From Gammaproteobacteria bacterium (GTDB taxonomy: Bacteria; Pseudomonadota; Gammaproteobacteria; SZUA-229): a DNA stretch of 5,321 nt. The stretch is from assembly GCA_011321985.1 (NCBI GenBank), contig DROB01000347.1, positions 1-5,321 of the forward strand, written 5' to 3'. Shown piece after piece: positions 1-5,321 of this stretch. The translations under genes were made by a program, and so were the position numbers. Positions within the stretch are counted from its first letter, which is position 1. Every line of letters starts with the position of its first letter. The notes below the pieces were generated by a model. It was not told where the DNA came from. It ran no database searches and saw only the letters and a program-made list of their open reading frames with translations.

Positions 1-21
1 CATTATCCTTGGCTTATTTTT

Positions 22-26
22 AGGAG
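22..26 (+). promoter_or_regulatory. Ribosome binding site of rplJ
   Basis: AGGAG lies 7 nt before a GTG codon at 34. An in-frame TAA occupies 31-33, directly before the GTG, so translation cannot start further upstream in this frame. Together these fix the rplJ start although it is not ATG. In E. coli the L10-L12 complex represses its own translation by binding the leader upstream of this site; that leader would lie mostly outside the window, so it cannot be checked here. Confidence 0.85.
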
Positions 27-33
27 AGCTTAA

Positions 34-564
34 GTGGCACTAAATCTTGAAGACAAGAAAGCTATTGTCGCTGAAGTTTCTACAATTGCCGCCAGTGCAC
101 TTTCAGCCGTTGCGGCTGAATATCGTGGTATTACTGTAGGGGATATGACCGAGCTACGTGCGAAAGCACGTAACGAAGGCGTGTACCTGAAAGTCGCGAA
201 AAATTCACTGGTAAAACGTGCAGTTGAAGGTACGGAGTTCGAGTGTATGCAGGATGAACTGAAAGGGCCGTTAATCATGGCTTTCTCTCAGGAAGATCCA
301 GGTGCAGCCGCTCGGGTTATCAAGGAATTTTCAAAAGACAATGACAAGCTGATCGCGAAAGTAATCGCGATTGGTGGTGAAGTCCTGCCTATTGAACAAC
401 TGGAAGCGCTGGCTAAGCTACCGACACGTGATCAGGCGATCGCATTGTTGATGGCTGTGATGAAAGCACCCGTTGAAAAATTCGTACGTACACTCAACGA
501 GCCGCATGCGAAGATGGTTCGCACCGTGGCTGCTGTTCGTGATCAAAAGCAGGCCGCTGCATAA
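34..564 (+). CDS. rplJ: 50S ribosomal protein L10
   Basis: L10 is the base of the ribosomal stalk: its N-terminal domain sits on 23S rRNA with L11, and its C-terminal helix holds the L7/L12 dimers that recruit EF-Tu, EF-G and initiation factors. The product has 176 residues and starts MALNLEDKKAIVAEVS, almost the same as E. coli L10. Family-typical blocks follow: YRGITVGDMTELR (about 30-42), GVYLKVAKNSLVKRAVEGT (about 49-67) and DPGAAARVIKEF (about 88-99). The start is GTG, supported by AGGAG upstream and a stop codon immediately before it. The protein is 11 residues longer than E. coli L10 (165). The extra length is in the last helix, where KFVRTL (149-154) is echoed by KMVRTV (160-165) exactly 11 residues later. 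The gene is followed after 89 nt by rplL, its binding partner, in the usual order. In E. coli it is autoregulated at translation; that is assumed, not seen, here. Confidence 0.98.
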   Translation: MALNLEDKKAIVAEVSTIAASALSAVAAEYRGITVGDMTELRAKARNEGVYLKVAKNSLVKRAVEGTEFECMQDELKGPLIMAFSQEDPGAAARVIKEFSKDNDKLIAKVIAIGGEVLPIEQLEALAKLPTRDQAIALLMAVMKAPVEKFVRTLNEPHAKMVRTVAAVRDQKQAAA

Positions 565-653
565 CAGCAGGGGCGTATGCCTGATGCGTAGAAACTGACG
601 CTTTGCATATTAAACAATTATTAACTTTTAAATATTAAAACTGGAGATTAATC
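565..653 (+). other. rplJ-rplL spacer with AT-rich stretch before the rplL ribosome binding site
   Basis: The 89-nt spacer has two parts. The first (565-601) is mixed in composition and can form only weak hairpins, such as GCGT at 586-589 with ACGC at 598-601, and CAGG/CCTG at 568-583. No T-tract follows, so no terminator is expected. The second part (about 607-640) is almost all A and T and should stay unpaired in RNA. It leads into GGAG at 643-646, 7 nt before the rplL ATG. A/U-rich single-stranded RNA before a Shine-Dalgarno site is known to help 30S and S1 binding. This would fit the need for several L7/L12 copies per L10, but that link is inference. Confidence 0.6.
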
Positions 654-1031
654 ATGGCTGTTTCTAAAGATGATATTCTGGAAACTATTTCCAACATGTC
701 TGTAATGGAAGTTGTAGATCTTATTTCTGCAATGGAAGAAAAATTTGGCGTATCTGCAGCTGCTGCTGTAGCTGCTGCACCTGCTGCTGGTGGCGACGCT
801 GGCGGTGAAGCTGCTGCCAAAGATGAGTTCGATGTGGTATTGACCGGTTTCGGTGAGAACAAAGTAGCGGCTATTAAAGCGGTTCGTGCGATCACTGGCC
901 TGGGCCTGAAAGAAGCGAAAGACGCGGTGGAAAGTGCGCCTACTACGCTTAAGGAAGCTGCGACTAAAGACGAAGCGGAAGAGGTTAAAAAGCAGCTTGA
1001 AGAAGCTGGCGCTACTGTCGAACTTAAATAG
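654..1031 (+). CDS. rplL: 50S ribosomal protein L7/L12
   Basis: L7/L12 is the only multi-copy ribosomal protein. It binds as dimers to the tail of L10, and its mobile C-terminal domain recruits and stimulates the translation GTPases. The 125-residue product has the three expected parts. An N-terminal dimerisation and L10-binding region spans about 1-33 (SKDDILETISNMSVMEVVDL). An Ala/Gly-rich hinge spans about 35-55. A C-terminal domain spans about 57-125 and includes the factor-binding helix ENKVAAIKAVRAITGLGLK, with conserved K70, V71, I74, K75, R78 and K86. Length is close to E. coli (about 120). The ATG start is supported by GGAG at 643-646. The gene lies between rplJ and rpoB as in most bacteria. 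It ends in TAG and a structured spacer follows. Nothing looks damaged or foreign. Confidence 0.98.
   Translation: MAVSKDDILETISNMSVMEVVDLISAMEEKFGVSAAAAVAAAPAAGGDAGGEAAAKDEFDVVLTGFGENKVAAIKAVRAITGLGLKEAKDAVESAPTTLKEAATKDEAEEVKKQLEEAGATVELK
756..818 (+). repeat. Low-complexity GCT/GCA stretch encoding the L7/L12 hinge
   Basis: Residues 35-55 are almost only Ala, Gly and a few Pro, Asp, Glu and Val, written mostly with GCT and GCA codons. This gives short GCTGCT repeats in the DNA. It is the flexible linker of L7/L12 that lets the C-terminal domain swing between the stalk base and the factor-binding site. Hinge composition and length vary freely between species, and such repeats may change length by slippage. 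It is part of rplL, not a separate element. Confidence 0.8.
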
Positions 1032-1039
1032 AGAGACTA

Positions 1040-1080
1040 CGCTGAATTCGATGACCCCGGTGGGGTTGAGGAAGTCAGCG
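1040..1080 (+). promoter_or_regulatory. Long imperfect hairpin just after rplL, possible RNA processing site
   Basis: Pairs read by hand are: CGCTGA (1040-1045) with TCAGCG (1075-1080), a single A/G mismatch, TTC (1047-1049) with GAA (1071-1073), a 2x2 mismatch (1050-1051 against 1069-1070), two G-T wobbles, then ACCCC (1054-1058) with GGGGT (1062-1066) closing a GGT loop. No T-tract follows, so this is not an intrinsic terminator. In E. coli RNase III cuts a duplex between rplL and rpoB and separates the two messages. Position and shape fit the same role here, but cleavage is inferred. It could also simply protect the 3' end of the rplJL message. Confidence 0.6.
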
Positions 1081-1087
1081 GCGGGAT

Positions 1088-1141
1088 AGGCTGGAAGCAC
1101 TGTTGGCAAGTTTACTTGTGGCAGTGTTTTCCCGGCCTTTT
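1088..1141 (+). terminator. Terminator-like hairpin between rplL and rpoB (transcription attenuator)
   Basis: A long stem can be drawn. GGC (1089-1091) pairs with GCC (1135-1137), GG (1093-1094) with CC (1131-1132), AA (1095-1096) with TT (1128-1129), CACTG (1098-1102) with CAGTG (1122-1126), and CAAG (1107-1110) with CTTG (1115-1118) around a TTTA loop. There are a few wobbles and small bulges. TTTT at 1138-1141 follows the stem directly, then a pyrimidine-rich stretch. The T-tract is short and interrupted by CC, which suggests partial rather than complete termination. E. coli has an attenuator at this place that lets only a fraction of transcripts pass into rpoBC. The same role is inferred here from location and structure. 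Confidence 0.65.
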
Positions 1142-1146
1142 CCTGT

Positions 1147-1167
1147 TTCTGTCTATTAAAGACAGGG
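1147..1167 (+). promoter_or_regulatory. Small hairpin in the rplL-rpoB spacer
   Basis: CTGTCT (1149-1154) pairs with AGACAG (1160-1165) around an ATTAA loop, with two possible T-G wobbles outside. The stem begins six bases after the T-tract of the attenuator. No T-tract follows it. It may be a pause or stability element of the rpoB leader; no function is shown by the sequence. Confidence 0.45.
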
Positions 1168-1174
1168 TGTAAAA

Positions 1175-1190
1175 GCCGCCAGAGGGCGGT
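1175..1190 (+). promoter_or_regulatory. GC-rich hairpin in the rpoB leader
   Basis: CCGCC (1176-1180) pairs with GGCGG (1185-1189) around AGAG, with an outer G-T wobble. It is short but GC-only and should be stable. The following bases (GACTGCC) contain no T-tract, so it is not a terminator. The same CCGCC could instead pair with an upstream GGCGG at 1080-1084. From 1191 to the ribosome binding site I see only a weak TGCG/CGCA stem (1201-1215) and AT-rich sequence. Confidence 0.5.
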
Positions 1191-1248
1191 GACTGCCAGA
1201 TGCGGATGTATCGCAACGAACTGGTTAACGATTAAAATTTAGATTAAA

Positions 1249-1254
1249 CGAGGA
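1249..1254 (+). promoter_or_regulatory. Ribosome binding site of rpoB
   Basis: CGAGGA lies 6 nt before the ATG at 1261, in an AT-rich unpaired context. The start is confirmed by the protein beginning TYSFTEKKRLRKDFGKRP, which aligns with the first residues of E. coli RpoB without gaps. Confidence 0.8.
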
Positions 1255-1260
1255 TTACTG

Positions 1261-4200
1261 ATGACATACTCTTTTACCGAGAAAAAACGACTCCGCAAGG
1301 ATTTCGGTAAGCGTCCACCCGTGCTGGATGTTCCCTATTTGTTATCGATGCAAATTGATTCATTCCGTGGTTTTTTGCAATCAGAAAAAACAGCGGCACA
1401 GCGACTGGCGACCGGCCTGCAAGGTGCTTTCGAATCAGTATTCCCCATTGTTAGTTACTCAGGTCATGTGAAGCTGCAGTTTGTTGAATACAAACTGAGC
1501 AAGCCGGTATTTGATGTTAAAGAATGTCAGCTCCGTGGCCTGACCTATGCTGCACCACTGCGGGTGATCCTGCGTCTCGAGATCTTCGATAAAGAGAAGA
1601 AAAAACAGACCACGCCCAAAGAAGTAAAAGAGCAGGAAGTCTTCATGGGTGAAATGCCCCTGATGACCGATAATGGTACCTTCGTGATAAACGGTACCGA
1701 ACGTGTCATCGTCTCACAATTGCATCGTTCACCCGGTGTGTTGTTCGATCACGATAAAGGCAAGACTCATTCATCCGGCAAGATCCTGTATTCTGCACGC
1801 GTCATCCCCTACCGCGGTTCATGGCTGGATTTCGAGTTTGATCCAAAAGATGCGGTGTTTGTCCGTATCGATCGCCGTCGTAAATTGCCGGCATCGGTGC
1901 TGCTGCGTTCACTGGGATACAACAACGAAGAGATCCTCGATATCTTCTTCGAAAGCATCGAGTACAGCTTTACTAAAGACGGAGTCAGTTTTCCACTGGT
2001 GCCTGAGCGTCTACGTGGTGATACTGCCAGTTTTGATATCACGGCGGGTAAAGAAGTCGTCGTCGAGACCGGTAAGCGTGTGACCATGCGTCACATCAAG
2101 ATGCTGGAAAAGAAAAAGATCAAGAAGCTGAACGCACCGCTGGATTACCTTATCGGTAAAATACTGGCGACTGATCTCATCGATGAAGAAACCGGGGAAG
2201 TCATGGTGCCGGCAAACTCGGAGTTCACCGAGGAGCTGATCGCTTTCATCCAGGAGAAAGGTATCAAGAGTGTACGGGTCATATACACCAACGACCTGGA
2301 CACAGGGCCTTTCATGTCAAACACATTGACTGTGGATAGTACTACTACAAAACTGGAAGCACAGATAGAGATCTATCGCATGATGCGTCCGGGTGAGCCA
2401 CCGACTAAAGATGCCGCTGAAAATCTGTTTAATAATCTTTTCTTCTCAGAAGATCGTTATGACATCTCCAAAGTAGGCCGGATGAAGTTCAACCGTCGTC
2501 TGCAAAGGGATTCATCTGAAGGACCGGGTGTGTTGTATGATGCGCGCCACTTTGCTGGACGTAAAGACGAGTTTGCCAAAGAGCTGTGTGAGCAATTGGG
2601 TGAAACCTCCGATATCCTCTCCGTGATGAAAGAACTGATAGCTATCCGTAACGGTAGCGGTACCGTCGATGATATCGATCATCTGGGTAATCGTCGTATC
2701 CGTAGTGTCGGTGAGATGGCTGAAAATGTTTTCCGTGTGGGACTGGTGCGTGTCGAACGCGCAGTCAAGGAACGCCTGACGACTGCGGAACAGGACGGTC
2801 TGATGCCGCAGGACCTGATCAATGCCAAACCGGTAGCTGCAGCAGTTAAAGAATTCTTTGGCTCCAGTCAGCTGTCACAGTTCATGGATCAGAATAACCC
2901 GTTATCTGAAGTAACACATAAGCGCCGTATCTCGGCATTGGGTCCGGGCGGTCTGACACGTGAGCGCGCCGGTTTCGAAGTGCGTGACGTGCATCCGACG
3001 CATTACGGTCGAGTCTGTCCGATCGAGACCCCTGAGGGACCAAACATCGGTCTGATCAACTCCCTGTCTGTGTATGCGCGTACCAATGCATACGGCTTCC
3101 TCGAAACGCCTTATCGCAAGGTAGTGAAAGGCGTGGCAACTGACGAGATAGATTATCTTTCAGCGATCGAAGAAGGTTCTTTCGTTATCGCACAGGCCAA
3201 TGCCACCATGAGTGACAAAGGCAAGCTGCAGGATGAGCTGGTATCCTGTCGTCATCAGAACGAATTCTCATTAGCTTCACCGGCTGATGTCCAGTATATG
3301 GACGTGTCACCGAGACAGATCGTATCGGTCGCAGCCTCGTTGATCCCGTTCCTGGAACACGACGATGCCAACCGTGCGTTGATGGGTTCGAACATGCAAC
3401 GTCAGGCAGTACCGACATTGCGTGCCGATAAACCACTGGTCGGTACCGGTATGGAACGTGCCGTCGCACATGACTCAGGAGCCTCTGTGGTCGCTACCCG
3501 TGGCGGTATCATCGACTCGGTCGATGCTTCGCGTATCGTGATCCGTGCCCATGAAGCCGAAGCGGCGGATGCGGCTACCGGTGTCGATATCTATAACCTT
3601 ACCAAATACACGCGTTCGAACCAGAATACCTGTATCAACCAGCGTCCTCTGGTCAAAGTGGGCGATACCGTGGCGCGCGGTGATATCATCGCTGATGGTC
3701 CATCGACCGATATGGGCGAACTGGCACTGGGTCAGAATATGCTGGTGGCCTACATGACCTGGAATGGCTATAACTTTGAGGATTCCATCATCATCTCCGA
3801 GCGTGTGGTCGAAGAAGACCGTTATACCACGATCCATATCCAGGAGCTGAGCAGTGTCGCACGTGATACTAAACTGGGGTCTGAAGAGATCACCGCTGAT
3901 ATTCCGAACGTGAGTGAGAGTCTGTTATCCAAGCTGGATGAGTCCGGTGTGGTCTACGTCGGTGCAGAAGTAAAACCGGGTGACATACTGGTCGGTAAGG
4001 TGACACCGAAAGGTGAAACCCAGTTGACCGCAGAAGAAAAGCTGCTACGTGCCATCTTCGGTGAAAAAGCCTCCGATGTTAAAGACTCTTCTCTGCGCGT
4101 ATCAGGTAGTACCTACGGTACCGTTATCGGTGTTCAGGTCTTTACCCGTGATGGTGTAGAAAAAGACAAACGTGCGATGGAGATCGAAGAAGAAGAGATC

Positions 4201-5321
4201 GCTTCGGTGAAAAAAGATGTCGATGCACAATGGCGCATCATCGAAGAAGACCTGTTTGCCCGTATGGAAAATGTTTTCACCGGAAAGCAGGCAGCCGGTG
4301 GTCCGGGTGGTCTGAAATCGGGTGACAAGATCACAGCCGCTTACCTGAAAGATCTCGATCAGAAAGACTGGATGACGATCCGTCTCAAAAATGAAAAAGA
4401 AAATGCCCGTGTCGAAGAGCTGGTGAAGCAGCATAAGGAGCAGCGTGAATTGCTGGATGCCTACTTCGCCGAGAAGAAAGACAAGTTAACTGCGGGTGAC
4501 GATCTGGCCCCGGGTGTGCTGAAGATGGTCAAAGTCTATCTGGCGGTCAAACGTCGCATGCAACCCGGTGACAAGATGGCGGGCCGCCACGGTAACAAGG
4601 GTGTGGTCTCGACCATCGTTCCGGTCGAAGACATGCCGCACACGGCGGATGGTACGCCGGTCGATATCATCCTGAATCCACTGGGTGTACCATCACGGAT
4701 GAATGTCGGCCAGGTACTGGAGACCCATCTGGGTCTTGCAGCCAAAGGTCTGGGCAACAAGATCGGTGAGATGCTGGATACGAAGGCTTCAGTCGCCTCG
4801 GTCCGTAAATTCCTCAATGAGATCTACAACCACAAAGAAAATAAAGTGGATCTCAAGTCGTTCAGCGATGAAGAGATACTGGAACTGGCGCACAACCTTC
4901 GCAAGGGTGTGCCGATGGGAACACCGGTGTTTGACGGTGCAGCAGAAGAAGAGATCCATCGTATGCTGGAACTGGGTGGTATGCCGGTCAGTGGCCAGGA
5001 GACCCTGTACGATGGTCGTACCGGACAGAAATTTGATAACCCGGTCACCATCGGTTACAAATACATGCTGAAACTTAATCACCTGATCGACGACAAGATG
5101 CATGCACGTTCCACCGGACCTTACAGTCTGGTGACGCAGCAACCGTTGGGTGGTAAGGCGCAGTTCGGTGGCCAGCGCTTCGGTGAGATGGAAGTGTGGG
5201 CTCTGGAAGCATACGGCGCGGCATACACCTTGCAGGAGATGTTGACCGTCAAGTCTGACGACGTGGCGGGTCGTAACAAGATGTACAAGAATATTGTTGA
5301 TGGTAACCATCATATGGAGCC
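1261..5321 (+). CDS. rpoB: DNA-directed RNA polymerase subunit beta (3' end cut by window)
   Basis: RpoB forms one jaw of the core RNA polymerase and, with RpoC, the active centre. The frame is open for 1353 full codons to the window edge; by alignment with E. coli (1342 residues) the complete protein should be about 1379, so some 25 residues are missing. Landmarks in order: protrusion and lobe (DNGTFVINGTERVIVSQLHRSPG, about 137-159, and SWLDFEFDPKD, about 187-197); rifampicin pocket (S535-L560, with D543, H553 and S558); CPIETPEGPNIGLIN (586-600); NFED with acidic E840 and D841 near the active site; flap region (about 880-970); SI2 insertion (about 975-1075); KMAGRHGNKG with K1105 and K1113; and KLNHL with H1274, matching E. 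coli K1065, K1073 and H1237. All rifampicin contact positions I could align are of the sensitive type. Compared with E. coli it has about 22 extra residues near 426-449 and 13 extra in SI2. Expression is probably set by the attenuator upstream. rpoC is expected next. Confidence 0.98.
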   Translation, partial: MTYSFTEKKRLRKDFGKRPPVLDVPYLLSMQIDSFRGFLQSEKTAAQRLATGLQGAFESVFPIVSYSGHVKLQFVEYKLSKPVFDVKECQLRGLTYAAPLRVILRLEIFDKEKKKQTTPKEVKEQEVFMGEMPLMTDNGTFVINGTERVIVSQLHRSPGVLFDHDKGKTHSSGKILYSARVIPYRGSWLDFEFDPKDAVFVRIDRRRKLPASVLLRSLGYNNEEILDIFFESIEYSFTKDGVSFPLVPERLRGDTASFDITAGKEVVVETGKRVTMRHIKMLEKKKIKKLNAPLDYLIGKILATDLIDEETGEVMVPANSEFTEELIAFIQEKGIKSVRVIYTNDLDTGPFMSNTLTVDSTTTKLEAQIEIYRMMRPGEPPTKDAAENLFNNLFFSEDRYDISKVGRMKFNRRLQRDSSEGPGVLYDARHFAGRKDEFAKELCEQLGETSDILSVMKELIAIRNGSGTVDDIDHLGNRRIRSVGEMAENVFRVGLVRVERAVKERLTTAEQDGLMPQDLINAKPVAAAVKEFFGSSQLSQFMDQNNPLSEVTHKRRISALGPGGLTRERAGFEVRDVHPTHYGRVCPIETPEGPNIGLINSLSVYARTNAYGFLETPYRKVVKGVATDEIDYLSAIEEGSFVIAQANATMSDKGKLQDELVSCRHQNEFSLASPADVQYMDVSPRQIVSVAASLIPFLEHDDANRALMGSNMQRQAVPTLRADKPLVGTGMERAVAHDSGASVVATRGGIIDSVDASRIVIRAHEAEAADAATGVDIYNLTKYTRSNQNTCINQRPLVKVGDTVARGDIIADGPSTDMGELALGQNMLVAYMTWNGYNFEDSIIISERVVEEDRYTTIHIQELSSVARDTKLGSEEITADIPNVSESLLSKLDESGVVYVGAEVKPGDILVGKVTPKGETQLTAEEKLLRAIFGEKASDVKDSSLRVSGSTYGTVIGVQVFTRDGVEKDKRAMEIEEEEIASVKKDVDAQWRIIEEDLFARMENVFTGKQAAGGPGGLKSGDKITAAYLKDLDQKDWMTIRLKNEKENARVEELVKQHKEQRELLDAYFAEKKDKLTAGDDLAPGVLKMVKVYLAVKRRMQPGDKMAGRHGNKGVVSTIVPVEDMPHTADGTPVDIILNPLGVPSRMNVGQVLETHLGLAAKGLGNKIGEMLDTKASVASVRKFLNEIYNHKENKVDLKSFSDEEILELAHNLRKGVPMGTPVFDGAAEEEIHRMLELGGMPVSGQETLYDGRTGQKFDNPVTIGYKYMLKLNHLIDDKMHARSTGPYSLVTQQPLGGKAQFGGQRFGEMEVWALEAYGAAYTLQEMLTVKSDDVAGRNKMYKNIVDGNHHME
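2536..2607 (+). other. Extra segment in RpoB before the rifampicin pocket
   Basis: Between the conserved MKFNR...EGPGVL (ending at residue 425) and SDILSVMKELIAIRNG (from 450) this protein has 24 residues where E. coli has 2, a net gain of 22. Flanking numbering confirms this: aligned residues are offset by 5 before it (V151 = E. coli V146) and by 27 after it (D543 = D516). The segment is charged and probably helical (FAGRKDEFAKELCEQLGE). Codon use looks like the flanks and the frame is kept, so it is a natural lineage variation, not a sequencing error. From memory, RpoB of some other proteobacteria such as Neisseria also has extra residues here. Confidence 0.75.
2863..2940 (+). other. Rifampicin-binding cluster I of RpoB
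   Basis: Residues 535-560 match E. coli 508-533, with L538, S539, Q540, D543, H553, R556, S558 and L560 all equal to the wild-type, drug-sensitive residues L511, S512, Q513, D516, H526, R529, S531 and L533. P591 and I599 (E. coli P564 and I572) and V151 (V146) are also wild type. The expected phenotype is rifampicin sensitivity at the target level. Confidence 0.85.
4183..4482 (+). other. SI2-type lineage insertion in RpoB
   Basis: Between KDKRAMEIEE and LTAGDDLAPGVLK the protein carries a charged, mostly helical segment of about 100 residues at the place of the E. coli SI2 (beta i9) insertion, which is absent from Gram-positive RpoB. It is 13 residues longer than in E. coli (106 against 93 between the anchors KRA and GDDLAPG). 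A glycine-rich patch (AAGGPGGLKSGD) sits in the middle. The region is dispensable for basic polymerase function in E. coli. Its presence supports a proteobacterial origin. Confidence 0.75.

Noticed and set aside
568..601. Small hairpins after the rplJ stop codon
   Set aside because: Stems are only 3-5 pairs with bulges and no T-tract follows, so neither a terminator nor a stable processing site is supported.
648..1109. Antisense open frame of 153 codons across rplL and its spacer
   Set aside because: The product is a low-complexity Phe/Ser/Arg-rich sequence that mirrors rplL codons. No family resemblance, and rplL itself is certain.
1210..1250. Possible promoter before rpoB (TAAAAT at 1233-1238)
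   Set aside because: No -35 box at a suitable distance: the bases about 17 nt upstream read ATCGCA. AT-rich sequence near a ribosome binding site gives such -10 matches by chance.
1703..2083. Forward open frame of 126 codons inside rpoB
   Set aside because: It is in another frame within a fully conserved rpoB segment and encodes a Ser/Cys/Val-rich sequence without any domain. Not a gene.
4789..5313. Antisense open frame of 174 codons opposite the 3' part of rpoB
   Set aside because: It lies fully opposite a conserved rpoB region, has no recognisable domain, and is rich in His, Thr, Gln and Val as expected from the complement of rpoB codons. It is a shadow frame.
1261..5321. Possible frameshift or stop in rpoB, since the frame has no stop in the window
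   Set aside because: Codon-by-codon reading shows a continuous open frame that matches RpoB from its first residues to the window edge. The missing stop is due only to the window boundary.
1..5321. Mobile elements, CRISPR arrays, tRNA genes or a new defence or other system
   Set aside because: No inverted terminal repeats, spaced direct repeats, cloverleaf sequences or unfamiliar genes were seen. The whole window is explained by the rplJ-rplL-rpoB operon.

Overview
The window is a piece of the conserved ribosomal protein / RNA polymerase operon of a bacterium, all on the + strand: rplJ (50S protein L10), rplL (50S protein L7/L12), a structured 229-nt spacer, then rpoB (RNA polymerase beta subunit), which runs off the right edge about 25 codons before its expected stop. 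The rpoB frame was translated by hand from 1261 to 5321 and is open throughout, with no frameshift or stop.

The organism looks like a gammaproteobacterium, probably outside the Enterobacterales. L10 starts like E. coli L10 (MALNL) and RpoB is near-identical to E. coli over long blocks, for example the rifampicin region, the NFED motif and the KMAGRHGNKG motif. RpoB also carries the SI2 insertion typical of proteobacteria. It differs from E. coli by about 22 extra residues upstream of the rifampicin pocket, about 13 extra in SI2, and 3 fewer near the C-terminus. L10 is 11 residues longer. I cannot name the genus from sequence alone. G+C is roughly even in the genes, and the spacer before rplL is AT-rich.

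Layout: 1-33, the tail of the upstream leader with the rplJ ribosome binding site; 34-564, rplJ; 565-653, a short spacer that becomes AT-rich before the rplL ribosome binding site; 654-1031, rplL; 1032-1260, a spacer with four consecutive hairpins, the first a long imperfect duplex that could be an RNase III target and the second a terminator-like stem followed by TTTT; 1261-5321, rpoB, partial.

How they work together: L10 anchors L7/L12 dimers to form the flexible stalk that recruits translation GTPases. RpoB makes the catalytic core of RNA polymerase with RpoC, whose gene is presumably next. The spacer hairpins match what is known from E. coli, where partial termination and RNA processing between rplL and rpoB lower polymerase output relative to ribosomal proteins. 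Overall this is an ordinary housekeeping region and I see no new system. The points worth a second look are the 11-residue repeat in the L10 tail, the extra segments in RpoB and the hairpin stack.
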